Shown piece by piece: positions 6,507-13,197 of a DNA stretch of 13,292 nt. Source of the stretch: Candidatus Aminicenantota bacterium (GTDB lineage: Bacteria > Acidobacteriota > Aminicenantia > UBA2199); the NCBI GenBank assembly GCA_020355945.1, contig CP070627.1, positions 647,486 to 660,777 of the forward strand. Direction: 5' to 3'. The notes beneath the pieces are model-generated. The model was not told where the DNA came from and ran no database searches. It worked only from the letters and a program-made list of their open reading frames with translations. Within the stretch, counting starts at the first letter, position 1; every line of letters begins with the position of its first letter. Position numbers and translations under genes: made by a program.

Positions 6507-7634
6507 CTATTTAGGCGGTACCGGAGGGGGGGGCGGTGCCTGGGGAGCAAATAAAGCGGCCACTTCCGGTACTTGCCCGGCTTTGCTCCATTGAGCCATT
6601 CCTTGTTTCCATACCAGGGTGTCACGGTTCACTACTTGCTGTTGAATCAATTGTTTTAATGTCATGTCGTTATAAGGACCGGCTTGTTGGCCGTTGATTA
6701 CCGCATAATATTGGGTTCCACCGGGTATGGGCGGCGGTGGTCCGGGGGTGACAGGTGCGCCCACCTGCTGGGGGTGCTGCTGTTGAAAGGCTCCCACCAT
6801 CTGGTGGGCCATGGCAAATCCCATGCCCAGGCCAATGCCTTCTCCTGCAGTGCCTCCGGGGTTCCGGGCCGCATCTCCTAACGCATTGGCTGTCTGGTAC
6901 TGCAGGTAATTCTGCAGATTGCCGATAACTCCCATGCTGCTGCGTTTATCAATGGCTTCTTCCACTTCAGGCGGGAAGGAAACATTCTCAACTAAAAATT
7001 TGGTTAACTCAAAACCGTATTCATCGAATTCGGGGTTTATTTTCTCGTGGAGCAGTTCGGACAGTTCATCGTATTGGGTGGCCATATCAATGGCAGGAAT
7101 TTTGCTTTCTGCCATGGAATCGGTAAACCGGGTTACAATAATATTTCTCAATTGATCCGTGATCTCATCGGTGGTAAAATGGGCGTCTGTGCCGGCGATT
7201 TCTTTGATCACTTTCACCGGGTCTTTGATACGGAGAGCGTAGGTGCCAAATGCCCGCAAGCGGATGGGCCCGAATTCCGGATCCCGCAGCATTACCGGGT
7301 TCTTGGTCCCCCATTTACGGTCAGTGAAATTTTTCGTGTTGGCAAAGTAAACTTCTGCTTTAAAAGGACTGTTAAAACCATATTTCCAGCCTTTTATCGT
7401 GGTCAGGATAGGGAGGTTCCTGGTTTCCAGGGTGTACATGCCAGGTTGGAATACGTCCGCCACCTGGCCTTCGCTGACAAAAACCGCCACCTGGGACTCT
7501 CTTACCACCAGTTTAGCTCCATTTTTTATTTCGTTATGATACCGTTCGAAACGATGGAGCATTATATCGTTGGATGGGTCCAACCATTCGATGATATCTA
7601 TAAATTCTGCCCTTAGTTTTTCAAAAAAACCCAT
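6507..7634 (-). CDS. SPFH/Band 7 protein with C-terminal GYF_2 domain, YdjI-like (375 aa)
   Basis: The start is the ATG at 7634 (MGFFEKLRAEFIDIIEW), with GAGGAGG six bases upstream; a TTG at 7649 would place that site inside the gene. The N-terminal 260 residues follow the YdjI-like SPFH family (often misnamed virion core protein) closely: NGAKLVVRESQVAVFVSEGQ, LPILTTIKGWKYGFNSPFKAE, KWGTKNPVMLRDPEFGPIRL. After a Gly/Ala/Gln-rich linker, residues 309-357 form a GYF_2 (DUF4339) domain: YYAVINGQQAGPYNDMTL then DTLVWKQGMAQW. The last residues are proline-rich (PPPPPVPPK). There is no N-terminal transmembrane helix, so membrane association probably depends on the partner. SPFH proteins form membrane-associated ring assemblies. 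It is first in a likely operon with the zinc-ribbon membrane protein and has a strong promoter (7675-7704). Confidence 0.92.
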   Translation of the reverse strand: MGFFEKLRAEFIDIIEWLDPSNDIMLHRFERYHNEIKNGAKLVVRESQVAVFVSEGQVADVFQPGMYTLETRNLPILTTIKGWKYGFNSPFKAEVYFANTKNFTDRKWGTKNPVMLRDPEFGPIRLRAFGTYALRIKDPVKVIKEIAGTDAHFTTDEITDQLRNIIVTRFTDSMAESKIPAIDMATQYDELSELLHEKINPEFDEYGFELTKFLVENVSFPPEVEEAIDKRSSMGVIGNLQNYLQYQTANALGDAARNPGGTAGEGIGLGMGFAMAHQMVGAFQQQHPQQVGAPVTPGPPPPIPGGTQYYAVINGQQAGPYNDMTLKQLIQQQVVNRDTLVWKQGMAQWSKAGQVPEVAALFAPQAPPPPPVPPK

Positions 7635-7640
7635 GGTATA

Positions 7641-7647
7641 CCTCCTC
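7641..7647 (-). promoter_or_regulatory. Ribosome binding site that decides the SPFH gene start
   Basis: GAGGAGG on the minus strand, six bases before the ATG at 7634. It would encode part of the extra N-terminal residues if the TTG at 7649 were used, which argues for the ATG. Confidence 0.85.
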
Positions 7648-7674
7648 AAATATTTTTCTTTTTCTTAAGTTTAC

Positions 7675-7704
7675 ATTATAGACCAATGTGAAGAAAAAAG
7701 TCAA
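7675..7704 (-). promoter_or_regulatory. Strong sigma-70-type promoter for the SPFH/zinc-ribbon operon
   Basis: On the minus strand TTGACT (7699-7704), an 18-base spacer, and a perfect TATAAT (7675-7680). Transcription would start near 7668, leaving a leader of about 33 bases before the ATG at 7634. Confidence 0.75.
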
Positions 7705-7750
7705 ACGAAAACCATTATTTCATTATTTCAAGAAAAAAATAACAAACCTG

Positions 7751-7779
7751 TTGAAATCAATTCATATTTTGTATAGAAT
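7751..7779 (+). promoter_or_regulatory. Candidate promoter for the small membrane protein/symporter operon
   Basis: TTGAAA (7751-7756), 17-base spacer, TAGAAT (7774-7779). The -10 matches consensus at 5 of 6 bases. It is divergent from the SPFH promoter, with about 47 bases between the two -35 boxes. The first ATG downstream is at 7845. Confidence 0.6.
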
Positions 7780-7787
7780 TTTTCTAT
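7773..7787. promoter_or_regulatory. Perfect inverted repeat over the -10 box and start site (possible operator)
   Basis: ATAGAA, three T, TTCTAT: six perfect base pairs of dyad symmetry overlapping the -10 of the rightward promoter. A bound protein there would block transcription; no candidate regulator is adjacent. Confidence 0.35.
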
Positions 7788-7844
7788 GACCATGAATAAG
7801 AATCAGATCAAGACGGACAAATATCTTAGTGAGGTGAAGGAACA

Positions 7845-7964
7845 ATGTTTGGCGCAATTTTTGCACTATTTATACTCCCGTTAATCATTATCGGGACGTC
7901 GGTTATTATTTATTATATTTCAGGAAGGCAAAAGGAATCCCCGGGACAAAGGGACAAAAATTAA
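7845..7964 (+). CDS. 39-aa single-span membrane protein, possible small accessory subunit of the symporter
   Basis: The ATG at 7845 is preceded by GAGGTGAAGGA, a good ribosome binding region. The 39-codon frame has one hydrophobic span (about residues 2-25, beginning MFGAIFALFILPLIII and ending in YYI). A short, charged, Lys/Arg/Gln-rich tail follows (SGRQKESPGQRDKN), predicted cytoplasmic by the positive-inside rule. It ends 18 bases before the symporter ATG, so the two are almost certainly co-transcribed and perhaps translationally linked. Family knowledge: sodium/solute symporters are sometimes encoded next to tiny membrane proteins (for example YhdT with PanF, MetS with MetP). I do not recognise this sequence as belonging to those families, so the accessory role is inference from position. 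Confidence 0.65.
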   Translation: MFGAIFALFILPLIIIGTSVIIYYISGRQKESPGQRDKN

Positions 7965-7982
7965 AAGGTGAAAGGTGAAACC

Positions 7983-9452
7983 ATGGAAATCTATGACAAG
8001 TTGAAAGACCCGGTTGCGTTTATCATATTTTTTTTAACACTGCTGCTGCCGATTATAGTCGGTTTTCTCACCCTCTGGCGAACCAAAAGCCAGTCAGATT
8101 TTTTTGTGGGTGGTCGGGCTATGGATAAATTTGTGGTGGCATTATCAGCGGTTTCCTCGGGCAGGTCGGGCTGGCTGGTCCTGGGGGTCAGCGGAACCGC
8201 CTACCTCGTGGGCACCAGTGCCGTATGGGCTGCCGTAGGATATATCACCGCGGAAATGTTCCAATTCATCTATATCGGCCGAAAATTACGCACCCAAACA
8301 GAATCCTTTAATAATATTACCTTATTGGACTATTTTGAATCCAGGTTCAACGACAAATATTTACTGCGCATCACCGGGGCTGTGATTATTGCTATTTTTA
8401 TCACCGCTTATGTGGCTGCTCAATTTAATGCCGGGGCAAAATCATTAAGTACTGCCTTAGACCTGCCGCTCATTTATGCGCTTATTATTTCTGCCCTGGT
8501 CATCCTGGTATACATGATATTGGGTGGCTACATCGCTGTTGCTTATAATGATGTGGTTCGGGCCATCATTATGTTGGTGGGGCTTGTGATTTTACCGGTG
8601 GTGGGATTGATTAAAATCGGTGGCTTCAATGTTTTGCTGGAAACCCTTTCCCGGTTAAACCCCGCCTTCATCGATCCCTTTTCTTTGTCAATAGGGGCTT
8701 TCTTCGGATTTGTCGGTATTGGGCTGGGCTCTCCCGGTCAACCCCACATCGTGGTCAGATATATGTCTATCAACGATCCGGAAAAATTAAGATATGCCAC
8801 TGTAATCGGGACTTTTTGGAATGTGGTCATGGCCTGGGGAGCGGTGTTTATCGGCCTACTAGGAAGAATCATCGTGCCGGTGGTTGAAAACTTACCCAAT
8901 GCTGATAAAGAGATGGTTTACCTGGTGCTTTCATCTCAATATTTTGGCCCCCTTCTTTATGGACTGCTGGTGGGAGGCATCTTTGCCGCTATCTTATCTA
9001 CTGCTGATTCCCAATTACTGGTGGTGGCGTCAACGTTTGTACGGGATATTTATGAAAAAATCATCTATGAGAAAACCGGGAAAAAGAAATCTAAGCCTCC
9101 CCTGTCAGAAGCCACAAAATTAATGCTCAGCCGAATTGTGGTATTCATTTCCGGGGTTCTGGCTATTATTTTGGCTTATGCAGCTAAAGAAGCGATTTTC
9201 TGGTTGGTGCTCTTTGCCTGGGGAGGCTTGGGCGCCTCCTTTGGTACCTCCCTTATCTTCTCCTTATACTGGAAAAGAACCACTAAATACGGGGTTTTTG
9301 CCGGTATGCTGGTGGGAACAGTGGTAACCATTGCCTGGAAATTGTACCTTAAAGAACCCACCGGCATTTATGAGCTTATTCCTGCGTTTTTTGGTTCTGC
9401 CCTGGCCATTTTTATCGTTAGTTTACTTACCCGACCCAGTCATAACCATTAA
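7983..9452 (+). CDS. Sodium/solute symporter (SSS family), PutP-like (489 aa)
   Basis: The start is the ATG at 7983, with AAGGTG about five bases upstream; the GTG at 7968 would overlap that site. The protein is hydrophobic throughout with the pattern of a 13-helix LeuT-fold SSS transporter. PutP-like landmarks are SDFFVGGR (residues 38-45), SGRSGWLVLGVSGTAYLVG in helix 2, LGSPGQPHIVVRYM, and ILSTADSQLLVVAST. In the last of these, S339 and T340 match the sodium-ligand Ser/Thr pair of PutP helix 9. Oddly, the position of the PutP sodium-site aspartate (D55) is G60 here, followed by R61. The likely substrate is proline or a related small solute, but this is uncertain. A 39-aa membrane protein lies directly upstream in the same operon. 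The short hairpin 24 bases after the stop lacks a T-tract. Confidence 0.9.
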   Translation: MEIYDKLKDPVAFIIFFLTLLLPIIVGFLTLWRTKSQSDFFVGGRAMDKFVVALSAVSSGRSGWLVLGVSGTAYLVGTSAVWAAVGYITAEMFQFIYIGRKLRTQTESFNNITLLDYFESRFNDKYLLRITGAVIIAIFITAYVAAQFNAGAKSLSTALDLPLIYALIISALVILVYMILGGYIAVAYNDVVRAIIMLVGLVILPVVGLIKIGGFNVLLETLSRLNPAFIDPFSLSIGAFFGFVGIGLGSPGQPHIVVRYMSINDPEKLRYATVIGTFWNVVMAWGAVFIGLLGRIIVPVVENLPNADKEMVYLVLSSQYFGPLLYGLLVGGIFAAILSTADSQLLVVASTFVRDIYEKIIYEKTGKKKSKPPLSEATKLMLSRIVVFISGVLAIILAYAAKEAIFWLVLFAWGGLGASFGTSLIFSLYWKRTTKYGVFAGMLVGTVVTIAWKLYLKEPTGIYELIPAFFGSALAIFIVSLLTRPSHNH

Positions 9453-9475
9453 CTGTTCTTGCTCTGCTATGAAAA

Positions 9476-9490
9476 CCCCTCGGCGAGGGG
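9476..9490 (+). terminator. Short GC hairpin after the symporter gene (weak terminator candidate)
   Basis: CCCCTC, loop GGC, GAGGGG: six perfect GC-rich pairs, 24 bases after the symporter stop. No U-run follows, so intrinsic termination is not assured. It may instead be a 3'-end processing or stabilising hairpin. Confidence 0.35.
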
Positions 9491-9582
9491 AGCCTATATG
9501 CTGCGCAAATCGTTTGTGTTGGTTTTCATTCGTTTCCGGGTGAGGGCGCGGCATCATGAGAAGCTACCATGAAAATAATTTA

Positions 9583-9660
9583 GCCACAGAGGACACAGAG
9601 GACACAGAGAAAAAAGAAAAAAATCTGTGTAATCTGAGTAATCTGTGGTTTCTTTTTTTT
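9583..9660. repeat. 9-bp-periodic inverted repeat element with a long hairpin
   Basis: The left arm has three nine-base units: GCCACAGAG, GACACAGAG, GACACAGAG (9583-9609). The right arm has AATCTGTGT, AATCTGAGT, AATCTGTGG (9622-9648). The arms pair as three seven-base helices (one with a single mismatch), interrupted by two-base GG/AA internal loops and capped by an A-rich loop. A T-rich run ends at 9660. Similar CACAGAG/CTGTGT repeats are, to my knowledge, scattered in many environmental bacterial genomes. The T-run could make it act as a terminator. Confidence 0.75.
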
Positions 9661-9746
9661 AATTGTCTTTGGATTAGGCTCAAACTCAACCTATTTTTCT
9701 CCTCACCTTCGTTAAAATTAGAATTGCTGTAAGTTCAATGTGTTCC

Positions 9747-9775
9747 TTGACTTTTTAATCATTTTGGATTAAACT
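9747..9775 (+). promoter_or_regulatory. Promoter and overlapping operator of the toxin-antitoxin pair
   Basis: TTGACT (9747-9752), 17-base spacer, TAAACT (9770-9775), about 30 bases before the antitoxin ATG. Between and over the boxes lies a perfect inverted repeat: TTTAATC (9754-9760), six bases, GATTAAA (9767-9773). This is where a Phd/YefM antitoxin would be expected to bind for autoregulation. Confidence 0.6.
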
Positions 9776-9805
9776 GTTTCCTGGCTGATCAAAAAGGAGA
9801 TTACG

Positions 9806-10042
9806 ATGTTGCAAGTCAACACGAAAGAAGCAAAGACCAGGTTGTCTTACCTATTATCAAAAGTGGAAAAAGAGCATAAAAAAATAAAAATCTGCCGAAA
9901 CGGCAAACCAATCGCATTGTTAGTACCATTGGAGCCACCTCCTAACCCACTCAAACAACATGCTAAATTAATGGGAGTAAAAATTCACGAAGACCCCACA
10001 GCTCCCCTGGATGATGAAGACTGGCCCTGTGATTTAAAATAG
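9806..10042 (+). CDS. Type II antitoxin, Phd/YefM family (78 aa)
   Basis: The N-terminus (VNTKEAKTRLSYLLSKVE) and the following KIKICRNGKPIALLVPLEP are the Phd/YefM DNA-binding and dimerisation fold: a strand, a helix with the K-A--R-S-L pattern, and the NGKP-A-LVP hairpin. The C-terminal 25 residues are acidic (HEDPTAPLDDEDWP), the usual toxin-neutralising tail. AAGGAG six bases upstream supports the ATG at 9806. The PIN toxin starts five bases after the stop, so the pair is one operon. Likely autoregulated through the inverted repeat in its promoter. Role: neutralises the partner RNase and represses the operon with it. Confidence 0.93.
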   Translation: MLQVNTKEAKTRLSYLLSKVEKEHKKIKICRNGKPIALLVPLEPPPNPLKQHAKLMGVKIHEDPTAPLDDEDWPCDLK

Positions 10043-10047
10043 AAGAG

Positions 10048-10437
10048 ATGTATTTATTGGATACCTGTACATTAATCTGGCTTGTTTCCCAACAGACTTC
10101 ACTAACTGAAAAGGTAAAAGCGGTTTTGCAAAATAACGCTGGGAATTTATATATTTCTTCTATATCAGCCTTTGAAATATCCATAAAACACGTTAAAGGC
10201 AAACTTGAGCTGCCCTTGCCCCCGGAGGAATGGTTTAAAGAGGCAATAAGGCTCCATGGCATCGAAGAAATACCTATTACTTCAGACATTGCTTGCAAAT
10301 CTGCCTTGTTGATCAGATATCATAATGACCCATGCGATAGAATGATTATTGCCACTGCAATTCTCAATAATATGATTATTATTACTAAAGACGAAATTTT
10401 TTCAAAATATCCTGATATAGAGATCGTATGGGAATAA
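10048..10437 (+). CDS. PIN-domain ribonuclease toxin (VapC-like, 129 aa)
   Basis: Full-length PIN domain with the expected acidic metal-binding residues. D5 lies in MYLLDTCTLIWL, E43 in ISAFEISIK, D97 in DPCDRMIIATA (D94 nearby), and D115 in ITKDEIFSKYP. All catalytic positions appear intact, so an active Mg2+-dependent RNase is expected. The W-F--A and YHNDPCDR features are typical of the PIN subgroup paired with Phd/YefM antitoxins, rather than classical VapB. It follows the antitoxin by five bases with a weak AGAAGAG ribosome binding site, consistent with lower toxin translation or coupling. RNA target unknown. Confidence 0.93.
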   Translation: MYLLDTCTLIWLVSQQTSLTEKVKAVLQNNAGNLYISSISAFEISIKHVKGKLELPLPPEEWFKEAIRLHGIEEIPITSDIACKSALLIRYHNDPCDRMIIATAILNNMIIITKDEIFSKYPDIEIVWE

Positions 10438-10734
10438 AAGGCTTCTTTAAATGAACCGAACCGGCAAAAAATGCAGCAATATGTCGATAGCCATATAATA
10501 CATTAGAATTAGCATGCAAAAAGGGTATCGAAGCCTTCAATCCTCTTAACCCGCATTTCTTACTGACAGGGCGAAAATAATTACTGTTATAAATAAAAAA
10601 AGTGCCAGGCAAAAAAACCACATTATGCTGCTATTGCAAAGACCAAAATGGAAATGAATTCGCACAGACTATCAGGTTTTTTGCCAGTGGAAAATAAAAT
10701 GATAAAATGTTAAAATATTTAAGGAGTTATAGTT
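10438..10734. other. 297-base gap between the toxin and the VWFA-related gene; possible coding debris plus promoter
   Basis: No intact gene. Short plus-strand stretches have protein-like composition but are broken by stops in successive frames: one frame after 10439 (ASLNEPNRQKMQQYVDSHI) and another before 10694 (CCYCKDQNGNEFAQTIRF). They may be remnants of a decayed gene, but I cannot name it. The right end carries a promoter. Confidence 0.35.
10681..10708 (+). promoter_or_regulatory. Candidate promoter for the VWFA-related gene
   Basis: TTGCCA (10681-10686), 16-base spacer, TAAAAT (10703-10708); each box matches consensus at 5 of 6. Transcription would start near 10715. AAGGAG (10721-10726) lies eight bases before the ATG at 10735. 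Confidence 0.55.
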
Positions 10735-13197
10735 ATGATGAAACCATTCATTTTATTCTTGAACTTAATGATAATGGTTCAACTATTGATGTCGGGGAAT
10801 AATGTACAGCCGCAGGACCAGGAACATAAAAGGATACGGGAAGTGGTCCAGGTGGTGAATGTGCAAGTCCCGGTCCGGGTGTTTTATAAAAAGAAACCGG
10901 TTAAAGGATTGAAGAAAAACGATTTTAAACTTTTTTTGGACGGAGAGGAATGGGAGATCAACGGGTGTTACGAAGTGAGAAAAAAATTGAAACAACAACC
11001 TGCCCGGCAGACTCCCCGCCTGTTTGTCCTGGTATTTAATATCAGTTCACCTGTGGGCAAGGATTTAGAGAGGGCGATGCAGACATTTTTTAAGCAGGTA
11101 CTGCAGCCCAACGACCGGCTCATGGTATTGACCAATAACGTGTTTTTAAAAGATCACCCGGTTGAAGACCCCGGGAGAGAAATAGGAAAACTGGCAAAAA
11201 TATTGAATGTCGAATCAAGAAGGGTCCAATTCAAGTTGTTATCCCTGGAATCCAGCCTGAGATACCTTGCCTCCAATCTCAAGTTTGAGATACAAAACGC
11301 GGGGCGCCGCGGCCCGGATAGCGCCATCAGACGGTTCATTAGAGACTACAAAATTTGTTTTAACGAATTCAGGGATATGTTCTTCAATCCCCCTGAAGCC
11401 CAGTACCTGAAAGTGGCTGATTATTTGCAAGGTCAGCAGGTAGAAAAATGGATTCTGCATTTTTATGAAATCCCCTTGTTTCCACAGTTGAAGATCAGCG
11501 GGGGCACACTTTACCAGGTAATCGATAATTATTTTAAGGGTAGAAGGCTTCCCAATCCTATTTTTTACGATATCACACCGAAATTAACCATGCCCGGGGA
11601 TATGGATTATATCCGGCACATCGGCAAAATTTTTTTAAATACCAGTGCTGCGTTTCATACCCTGCTGCTGAAAAATACCCCGATAAAATTTTTCGAGGAG
11701 TATGATTACAAACCCGTCACTACTGACTCGGAGCATATTTTTCGAGAGGTCACCCGAATGACCAATGGAAAAGTGATGTATACCAATAACATGGAAAAAT
11801 TCGTAAAAAGTATATCCCAAAGAGAGGATGTCTATTATATGCTGACCTATGTACCCAAAAAAAATAAAAAGAAATCAAGAATTAAAGTCACGGTGACCGG
11901 GAAAAAGAAATATCGCACGGTTTATGATGATCAACAGAGGGCTCGGTACTTCAGGATGATTGCTCAAAAAATCAAAGAGGAGATACCCCAAATTGGGATA
12001 AAGGACGTAAAGATAAAGGATGGGATTTTATCCGTTGGCATTTCCGGTATCCTGGTGGCGTCAGGCGAGGATGGCTATAGGGGAAAAATCCTCTTAAATA
12101 TTAAATTATTAGACGACAAAGCCGTATTGATCACATCCACCCAAAAAGCCTTTAAAACCAAAACTGGCAGCGTGCCGATAAAATTAAGGCTTCCCGGTTT
12201 GAAAGCGGGAAATTACCAGGTCATTGTTGAGGCCAATGATATGAACAGCGGCCGAAATGACCTGGTAGTAGAGGATTTAAACAATCCCCGGGACTATGTA
12301 CTGGCAGCCGGACAGGAAGCGTTCCGGTTTATCAAAACCCCGGTTTTAAGAGTACCGGATGCAAGCATATCCGACCTTAACGCCGATATTGAACGGCCGG
12401 CTGCCTTTGAAGAGATCGAACCTGCGTCCCCCCCGGAGCAAAAATTGCAGGAAGAGCCCATCGATCAAAACTTGCTCCCCGGGATTCTTAAAAAAGTAGC
12501 CTCCTACTGCAAACGGTTGGAAGCCATCTCCTTGAATTTCTTCTGCATCGAAGAAATCCATGAAAAGATCGCAAATGCGGTGCAGCGACAGGGCAATATT
12601 TTCAAGGGAAAATCCGTCACCGAGAATAAATATACCTACGGCTACCAGTTGATCCGGGACGAAAAAAAGGTCCGGGAAAAACGAATTCTACTCAAACAAA
12701 ACGGGTGGAAACGAGAATTGGAAAATGCAGATTTAAAAACCCGTTTTAAATATAAAAATATCGTATACGGGCCCTCTATCTTTAATCAACGTTCACAGCC
12801 TTATTATCAATACCAGATCATTGGCAGGCGCACCTGGCATGACAGGAATGCATTGATCATCGAAGCGACACCCAACTATGAAGGAGACCACCGCTTTGCT
12901 TCCGGGAAATTCTGGGTGGATGAAAACGACTCCAGTATATTAAGAATCGAAATTTACCAGCAGTCCATCAAGAACATTGCTGAGATCGAAAAAATGGCGG
13001 AAAAATATGATGTGGAACCCAGGATTACCATCATCAACGAATATGATATACTCAAAAACGGCATCCGTTTCCCCAGCAGGGTATATTATGAAGAAGCATA
13101 CCAAAACAGCATCGGGAAGCCGATCATCCAATCACAAGCCTACATCACCTTTAAAGACTATCGGTTCTTTACGGTGGAAACCAAAGTAAGTTACTAG
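10735..13197 (+). CDS. Exported protein with VWFA-related acidobacterial domain and LolA-like C-terminal domain (820 aa)
   Basis: An N-terminal hydrophobic segment (about residues 4-22, after MMK) suggests a signal peptide or anchor; no clear AxA cleavage site is seen. Residues 37-390 follow the VWFA-related pattern of Acidobacteriota proteins (TIGR03436 style): VNVQVPVRVFYKKKPVKGLKKNDF, a Rossmann-type strand FVLVFNISSPVG (97-108), TNGKVMYTNNMEKFVKSI, and VYYMLTYVPK. The metal-site DxSxS motif is degenerate: N102 takes the Asp place and the third serine is missing. A beta-rich middle region (about 405-530) precedes residues 583-820, which resemble LolA/outer-membrane-lipoprotein-sorting folds (YYQYQIIGRRTW, ALIIEATP, GKFWVDENDSSILRIEI). 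Likely periplasmic; function unknown. The first of two tandem ATGs is favoured by spacing to AAGGAG. Confidence 0.8.
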   Translation: MMKPFILFLNLMIMVQLLMSGNNVQPQDQEHKRIREVVQVVNVQVPVRVFYKKKPVKGLKKNDFKLFLDGEEWEINGCYEVRKKLKQQPARQTPRLFVLVFNISSPVGKDLERAMQTFFKQVLQPNDRLMVLTNNVFLKDHPVEDPGREIGKLAKILNVESRRVQFKLLSLESSLRYLASNLKFEIQNAGRRGPDSAIRRFIRDYKICFNEFRDMFFNPPEAQYLKVADYLQGQQVEKWILHFYEIPLFPQLKISGGTLYQVIDNYFKGRRLPNPIFYDITPKLTMPGDMDYIRHIGKIFLNTSAAFHTLLLKNTPIKFFEEYDYKPVTTDSEHIFREVTRMTNGKVMYTNNMEKFVKSISQREDVYYMLTYVPKKNKKKSRIKVTVTGKKKYRTVYDDQQRARYFRMIAQKIKEEIPQIGIKDVKIKDGILSVGISGILVASGEDGYRGKILLNIKLLDDKAVLITSTQKAFKTKTGSVPIKLRLPGLKAGNYQVIVEANDMNSGRNDLVVEDLNNPRDYVLAAGQEAFRFIKTPVLRVPDASISDLNADIERPAAFEEIEPASPPEQKLQEEPIDQNLLPGILKKVASYCKRLEAISLNFFCIEEIHEKIANAVQRQGNIFKGKSVTENKYTYGYQLIRDEKKVREKRILLKQNGWKRELENADLKTRFKYKNIVYGPSIFNQRSQPYYQYQIIGRRTWHDRNALIIEATPNYEGDHRFASGKFWVDENDSSILRIEIYQQSIKNIAEIEKMAEKYDVEPRITIINEYDILKNGIRFPSRVYYEEAYQNSIGKPIIQSQAYITFKDYRFFTVETKVSY

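Noticed and set aside
7047..7616. 189-codon plus-strand ORF
   Set aside because: It is entirely antisense to the SPFH gene, which has clear family motifs, promoter and ribosome binding site.
9583..9648. Nine-base repeats as a small CRISPR array
   Set aside because: Units are contiguous with no spacers, far shorter than CRISPR repeats, and arranged as two complementary arms.
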